Assembly (NCBI GenBank): GCA_030267565.1
Contig: BRXU01000005.1
Coordinates: 5,484,001 to 5,548,000, forward strand
Length of the DNA stretch: 64,000 bases
Origin: Pleodorina starrii
Taxonomy: Eukaryota > Chlorophyta > Chlorophyceae > Chlamydomonadales > Volvocaceae
Direction of reading: 5' to 3'
A program made the translations under genes and the position numbers. A model generated the notes under the pieces. The model had not been told where the DNA came from. It searched no databases and was given only the letters and a program-made list of their open reading frames with translations. Within the stretch, counting starts at the first letter, position 1. Every line of letters starts with the position of its first letter. This document shows positions 58,546-64,000 of this stretch, piece by piece.

Positions 58546-61139
58546 ATGCACGTCGGTCTCCGTTCCCAGCGCATCACGGTCTGCCCGGCCACTTGTCACT
58601 CAAGGAAATACCTTAGCAGTCATGTACCTGCAAATTCAGTTGCGGGAATTCTTCGCATCAGACAGTTGACCGGTGCAAGCAAATCCCTAGCTCATGGAGC
58701 CGGCCTGACGGCTCCAGTTACTTCTCCAGACTCCGTACCAGACAGCTCTAGCACAAATGGCTTCGACCCAGAAGCCCTGGCGTCAGCAGCGGGCGTGCGG
58801 CGGGTGGTGCATTGCGGGCCGACGCCATTGGGCCGAGGGCTCGTCGCTCCCCACGCGCTCGAGCGCCAGGCGATCGTTTCAGTGCCGCTCCAAAACACCC
58901 TGGTCATCACGGGTGGGTCCACTGCCCCCCGACCTCCGTGCTGGCGCGACCCGTGGGCCATTTCGCAACACGAACGACGGGCAGGGTCTGCTCATCAACG
59001 GCCGGGGCTGTTCCCTGCGCACGTTGCTGTGTGTCTACCGAACGGCGGCAGCACATCGAGCTAATCCCCGCTCACCGGGCAGAGGGCGGGTTCCGCTCGA
59101 CGCACCCATTTGGCCGCATTGCCGCCATCAATCACTATACCCACCCCCCATTCACACCTCCTCCTCCTCCTCCTGCTGCTGCAGCTGCTGCCTGATCTTC
59201 TTCCCGTGACGCCGCCGATGCTGCTGGGCCCCCTGCCACCCTCCCCCCCCCCCTCGCATTGCCGCCGCCCACCAAGCGATGTGCCGTTGCTCTTCCATGC
59301 ATTGCCGCTGCCCCCCAATGCCAATGACCCTGCTCGTCCCACGCCATCACCCCCGCCATGGACTCTATGGGCCGCTGCCCACCATGCCGCAATGCCGCAA
59401 TGCCCCCAGATGAGCCTCTGAGCGGCATCAGCATCTTCGGAGACCGCTGCCAGGCACTGTGGCAGGAGCATCACGGGCCGCTACCGCAGCAGCTTCTGGA
59501 CTTCCTGACGGGTACGGCATCCGCCCGCCACGCTGCCGTACTGCCGTACCGCTGCCGGGCGCCTAGGGGGGGACCGTGTGGGACGAGCCACCGCGGCGCT
59601 CCGAACGTCCACTGCGGGCATGGGGGGGGGGGAAGGGCGTGAGGGGAGGGGCCGACATACAGCTCAATGTCAGTTGGCGGTTAGTGGTTGGTGGTTGGTG
59701 TGATCTCCGCAGGGGACGCCCGCTGGGACGTGCGCATGACCGCCTGGCTGCTGTGGGTGGCTTCGGAGCTTCCGGACAGCCCGGTGTGGGGACCCTACCT
59801 GGAGAGCCTGCCGCCGGCGGAGGAGGTGAGGCGGGGTGAGGGGGATGGGATGTGCTGGAATGGGATGAGGGATGTGGGATGAGGATTGGATGTGGGATGT
59901 GGAATGTGGGATGTGGGTTGGAAAAAGAGACGAATCACTACGAAGGAAGCGCAGCGATGGGATGGGATGGCGGCGGGGATGTGCGGACAGGAGATGCGAC
60001 TGACTGCTGCGGACCCAGCGACTGCCGCTGCAGGGGCCTACAGGACAGGATCAAACGCCTGAAAAGAGGGGCCTTGGTCGGTCCCTGTAACTAACCTCGC
60101 TGTGCCAAGTCGTGCCGTGCAGTACCGTGCCGTACCGAGTCGTACGACGCTGTGACTTGCGGCCCACGGGTCACGTGGGCCATGTGGTGGTGGTGCTCAC
60201 ACGTGGACACACACACACACACACGCGGTCACGTGTACGACGCAGGTGACGTGTCTGCTCAACTACGCACCCGATGACGCACGGGAGCTGCAGTTCAAAG
60301 AGCTCGTGGTGAGTGGGTGCAGTAGGGCGCTGCCGTACTGTACGGCTCCACGGTCGTACTGTACGGCTCCGACTGCGCGGCAAGTACCGGTACGGTCGTG
60401 CCTCGGCCCCGGCCCTGGCGGCTTGATTTTGGAAGCCTTGTCTGAGGTTTTTTTATCTGGTTATCGCGTTGAGTTGCTTGGATGATTTGACTCGAGCTTT
60501 GTCACAGACTGCCCAACTAACGGACGTACGGTCCGCGCACCACGTGCCGTACGGTGCCGTACAGGAGGAGGCCAGGACGCAGCATAGCTGGGGCCTGAGT
60601 GTCCACCGAGAGTGAGTGAGACTGCGAGGGGGGTCGGCCCCGGGGGAGGGGGGGAGGGAAGGAGGGGAGAGGGAAGGGGAGGGGAAGAGAGGAAAGGAGC
60701 GGAGAGAGCAAAGGAGTGTGCGCTTCGGCCAGCCGGCGGAGGGAAGAGGGAGGAAGTCAGCTCGCGCTTGCGCGGCTGCATGGCCAACCTGTGTGCTCTG
60801 TGCTGGGGTCTTTGGGTTTGAGTAGTTGGAGCGGGAGAACCCAGAGGGGCAACACACGTACCTCCCCGCGGGGGCGCCCTGCCGCACTCACATGCACCGT
60901 TTCCCTGATTGTTAATTTGTTATGTGTTTCGCGCTCCCCCCGCCCCCATTACGCCCCACCGGTTGATCTGTGTCGTTATTTTGTCGTGTGTCGCCACAGC
61001 TACTTTGACGGCGAGCGAGGGGAGTTGCGACAGCTGGGGCTGGCCACCCGGGCAGCGGACACGCTGTGGGCCATGTCAATGGTACGGCAGGGAAGGGAAC
61101 GTCGTACGGACGAGCACGGACTTGGCGTGTATATGAGCA

Positions 61140-61217
<78 letters not shown>

Positions 61218-64000
61218 GGAGAGAGAGAGTGTACATGTGTGTGTGTGAGCGCGCGCGCGTGTGGGCGGAGGAGGGGGTCCCCCAGTGCTCTCGTCCGTTT
61301 CATCCGCTTCGCCCCGAGTGTGTTTTTTGGCACGTAGACCTCCACCTCCTGTTGCATCCACCGCCGCTGGAGTGGCTCCACTGGGGCGAGCACTAGCCCC
61401 GCCGCCCCTGCGACTCCCTCAACCGCAACGTAACCCCGCCAAACGGCCAAAACCAACCCTTAGAAACGCAGAGAACCACATGTGTGTGTGTGTGCGCGCA
61501 CGCACAGACGCAAAGACGTACGTACACACATACACACATACACACATCAGCACACGCACAAAAATGCACCCGCACCCCCACCCCCCACCTATCTCCGCCC
61601 TCCAAATAACCCCCAACACACACACACACACACACACGCACACACGCCCGCCCGCCCGCAGGTCCGCACCCGGACCTTTTCCGAGGACGTCAACGGCGAG
61701 GCTCTCACGCTGATGGTGCCGTACGCTGACATGGCCAACCACTCCTTCACCTTCAACGCCACGTTCTGTATGGCGAGAGACAACAAACGGTGCGGGAGGT
61801 GGTGCGATGTGGGTCGTGTGTGTTACTGGACGGCGGGACAGCTGGAGTCACAACCCCCAATACATGGGTGTTGTTACTGGGCTTTTCTGGAACAGGTAGT
61901 TGGTGAAACTGGAGGCGGTCATGCTGAGGGGGCCGACAGTGGGCGCTTGTTGGGCGGTTGGTCGGTTGGTGGTTGGGCCGGCGGATGTGGACTGTGCGGC
62001 CCGCCCGCGCCCTCTCTCGGTCCAATCGGGGATGTGGCTCACCGGTCGGATACCCGCACTCACACATACATACGCACACATGTGCGCACACCGACACCAC
62101 GCCCCACCGCGATTCAAACCATCTTACCCCCACGCCTCCACCCCCACCCCCACGCCTCCACCCCCACCCCCACGCCTCCACCCCCACCCCCACCCCCACG
62201 CCTCCACCCCCACCCCCACCCCCACGCCTCCACCCCCACCCCCACCCCCACGCCTCCACCCCCACCCCCACCCCCACCCCCACCTCCATCCCCCTCAGGT
62301 TCGAGCTGCGTCTGCTGTACCCCCTGTCTCCGGGCGAGGAAGCCACCATTTGCTACGGAGAGAGCAAACCCAACTTCGAGGTGAGGACTGAGGAGGTGTG
62401 TGCCGTGTACGGCATCCGCCCTGACCATCCTGCGGATTCGACCTGAACCGGTCTGACCTGAGCCACCGCCCCAACACAAGCACAGCAGTCAACATCAACA
62501 ACAGCTTGGCGCGCGCCCTCCGAACCCCCCGACTGACGACACCCCGACTTGGTGGGGTGATGATCCATGTTGCCTCCTCGCCTCACCTCGCCACCCTTCC
62601 TTTCTGAATATCGATCAAGCAACCATCCAGAAACCAACCCGCCTCGAATCGCCCCCCCCCCACCCACACACACACGTGATCAATTTGCCTCTTTGGGCCG
62701 TCCTACCGTACTCTATATTTCTCCCTCGCCCCCCTCGCCTCGCCCACCCCTCCTGGCCTCTCTCCACTCCTTTGCCTCGCCTATCTCCCTGGCCTCTCCC
62801 CCTCGCCTCGCCTCGCCCCCCCGTCATGGCTTCACCTCGTCTGGTCGCTCGAAAAGGTGATGCGCGACTACGGTTTCGTGGTGCCGAGCAACCCCAACGA
62901 CCGTGTTACCGGGTTGCCAAATCAGGACACGTTGCCGCCCCTCAACGGCGCATCGCTGCTGGAGGCGGTGAGCTGGTGCTGCCCCGGGTGGTTGGGGTGG
63001 TTGGGGGGCGGCGGGTTTGGGGTGGCTTGAGGGGGAAGGGGTTTGGAAAGAAGGACGGACCCGCAGCGTGTGGGCCCCGGTGTGGGGTTGGGGCGGGGAC
63101 GGGCGGGCTAGAAGTACTGGGAAAGACGAAACCCGGGGGCTTGTGGGCCCCGGTGTGGGGTTGGGGCGGGGACGGGCGGGCTAGAAGTACTGGGAAAGAC
63201 GAAACCCGGGGGCTTGTGGGCCCCGGGGTGGGGTTGGGGCGGGGACGGGCGGGCTAGAAGTACTGGGAAAGACGAAACCCGGGGGCTTGTGGGCCCCGGT
63301 GTGGGGTTGGGGCGGGGACGGGCGGGCTAGAAGTACTGGGAAAGACGAAACCCGGGGGCTTGTGGGCCCCCAGGTGAACAGGAAAGCCACTTTGCATCTA
63401 TGTGGGGGCTGCACGGGGCGGAGCGGGGCGGGGCGGGGGAGCGGGTCTAAGGCATTGAGCAACATGTCCTGTTTATTTGTTGTTTATGTAACTGTAAATA
63501 CAAGTTTTGATGTAAATAATTGTTAATATCGTATTTGTGTGTACCGGTATGTTATTTTGCTTTGTTACTTATACAATGGCGCGCCCCATCGCCCACGCCA
63601 CAGCTCGGGCTCAAGGGCGACTGGCGGGAGGGAGCGGCCAAGCTGCTGCCCAAGGCAGCTCCGATGGACGCAGCCCCGGGGGACCCGGCCTCGCAGCTCG
63701 CCCTGGCGCGAAAGAGGTGCGCGTCCTCCCGTCTCTCCCATCCCCCTGCCCCCCATTCCCCTCCATCCCGCTCGTCCGTCCGTGCGGTTGGACTCACCTC
63801 GCCGTTTTTGTTTTCACGGGCGAGGCCCCGGCGAGGAAGGCCGGCAGGAGAGGCGCCCTCGCCCTCGCCTCACCCCCTAGGGCGCCGCCGCGTGTTCTGA
63901 CACACACAAATGCACGTGCTCTCCCGCCGCCGCCGCCGCACCGGCCTGCCTTCTCTCTCTCCTTCTCCTGCCAAATCGCAATCGCTGATGGCGCTAATTG
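58546..64000 (+). CDS. SET-domain protein lysine methyltransferase, Rubisco LSMT/SETD3/SETD6 type (3' end beyond window)
   Basis: Transfers methyl from S-adenosylmethionine to a lysine or histidine side chain of a non-histone protein; plastid members act on Rubisco large subunit or aldolase. Visible exons: 58546-58912, 59410-59511, 59713-59825, 60246-60308, 60565-60611, 61000-61081, 61662-61789, 62299-62380, 62857-62967, 63604-63716; all phases agree and give about 402 residues so far. The SET start GRGLVAPHALE is at about 97-107, the split-SET insert includes WGPYLESLP, the signature is YADMANHS, and the terminal motif is PGEEATICYGE. The substrate-binding domain begins after VMRDYGFV and runs off the edge. 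The first ATG in frame is at 58546; the ~70 residues before SET are Ser/Arg-rich, compatible with a plastid transit peptide. Substrate unknown. Confidence 0.88.
61157..61211. repeat. (GA)n microsatellite in SET-gene intron 6
   Basis: About 27 uninterrupted GA dinucleotides followed by impure GA-rich sequence, with a (GT)n run just before it. Confidence 0.95.
62118..62290. repeat. Minisatellite of CCCCCACGCCTCCAC type in SET-gene intron 7
   Basis: Many short units made of CCCCCA blocks alternating with CGCCTCCA run up to the acceptor of the exon starting 62299. They effectively replace its polypyrimidine tract. Confidence 0.9.
63070..63372. repeat. 73-bp minisatellite, about four units, in SET-gene intron 9
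   Basis: The landmark CTAGAAGTACTGGGAAAGAC recurs at 63108, 63181, 63254 and 63327, exactly 73 bases apart. Units differ by a single base or so, so the array is young. Confidence 0.95.

Noticed and set aside
61140..61260. Frames encoding Arg-Glu dipeptide repeats
   Set aside because: They are produced by the (GA)n microsatellite inside an intron.

Overview
The window looks like nuclear DNA of a chlamydomonadalean (volvocine-type) green alga. This is an inference from several things seen together: GC-rich exons broken by many GT-AG introns with matching phases, Ala/Gly/Pro/Gln-rich insertions in conserved proteins, (GT)n/(CA)n and minisatellite-filled introns, short TTTTAGGG-type telomere-like stretches, and a tRNA-derived SINE. 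No rRNA, CRISPR array, bacterial operon or organelle gene was seen.

Layout. 495-5915 (minus): a CMTR2-type mRNA cap 2'-O-methyltransferase with a G-patch placed between its two methyltransferase-like domains. 6455-20147 (plus, divergent from it): a complete 22-exon cytosolic-type isoleucyl-tRNA synthetase of 1197 residues. 20148-31069: a gene-poor, repeat-dominated stretch. It holds a nested set of long inverted repeats (23.1-26.5 kb), an AT-richer segment with degenerate GGATTA repeats, and a ~1 kb element with ~75-bp terminal inverted repeats and a perfect 39-nt palindrome inside. 31070-40952 (minus): a 15-exon prolyl-oligopeptidase/oligopeptidase B-like serine peptidase, carrying a SINE with a perfect 13-bp target duplication in one intron. 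41818-46575 (plus, divergent from it): a class III aminotransferase-fold PLP enzyme of the ethanolamine-phosphate/5-phosphohydroxylysine phospho-lyase family, with a probable GC-AG intron and one very short intron. 46.7-55.2 kb: a tandem segmental duplication carrying two copies of an unrecognised Gln/Pro/Gly-rich gene; copy A is open, copy B has a 4-nt deletion near its 5' end. 56734-57407 (minus): a two-exon universal stress protein. 58546 to the right edge (plus): a SET-domain protein of the Rubisco LSMT/SETD3/SETD6 type, incomplete at the window end.

The recognisable genes are housekeeping or metabolic (cap methylation, Ile-tRNA charging, peptide turnover, phospholipid-related catabolism, stress, lysine methylation), and nothing suggests they form one pathway. 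The unusual content lies in the repeat architecture: a possible hairpin-RNA locus at 23.6-26.5 kb, the inverted-repeat element at 29 kb, and the lineage-specific tandem pair at 49-54 kb. Exon borders were chosen by hand from homology, splice consensus and phase bookkeeping. Where phases match through a whole gene I consider the model strong.
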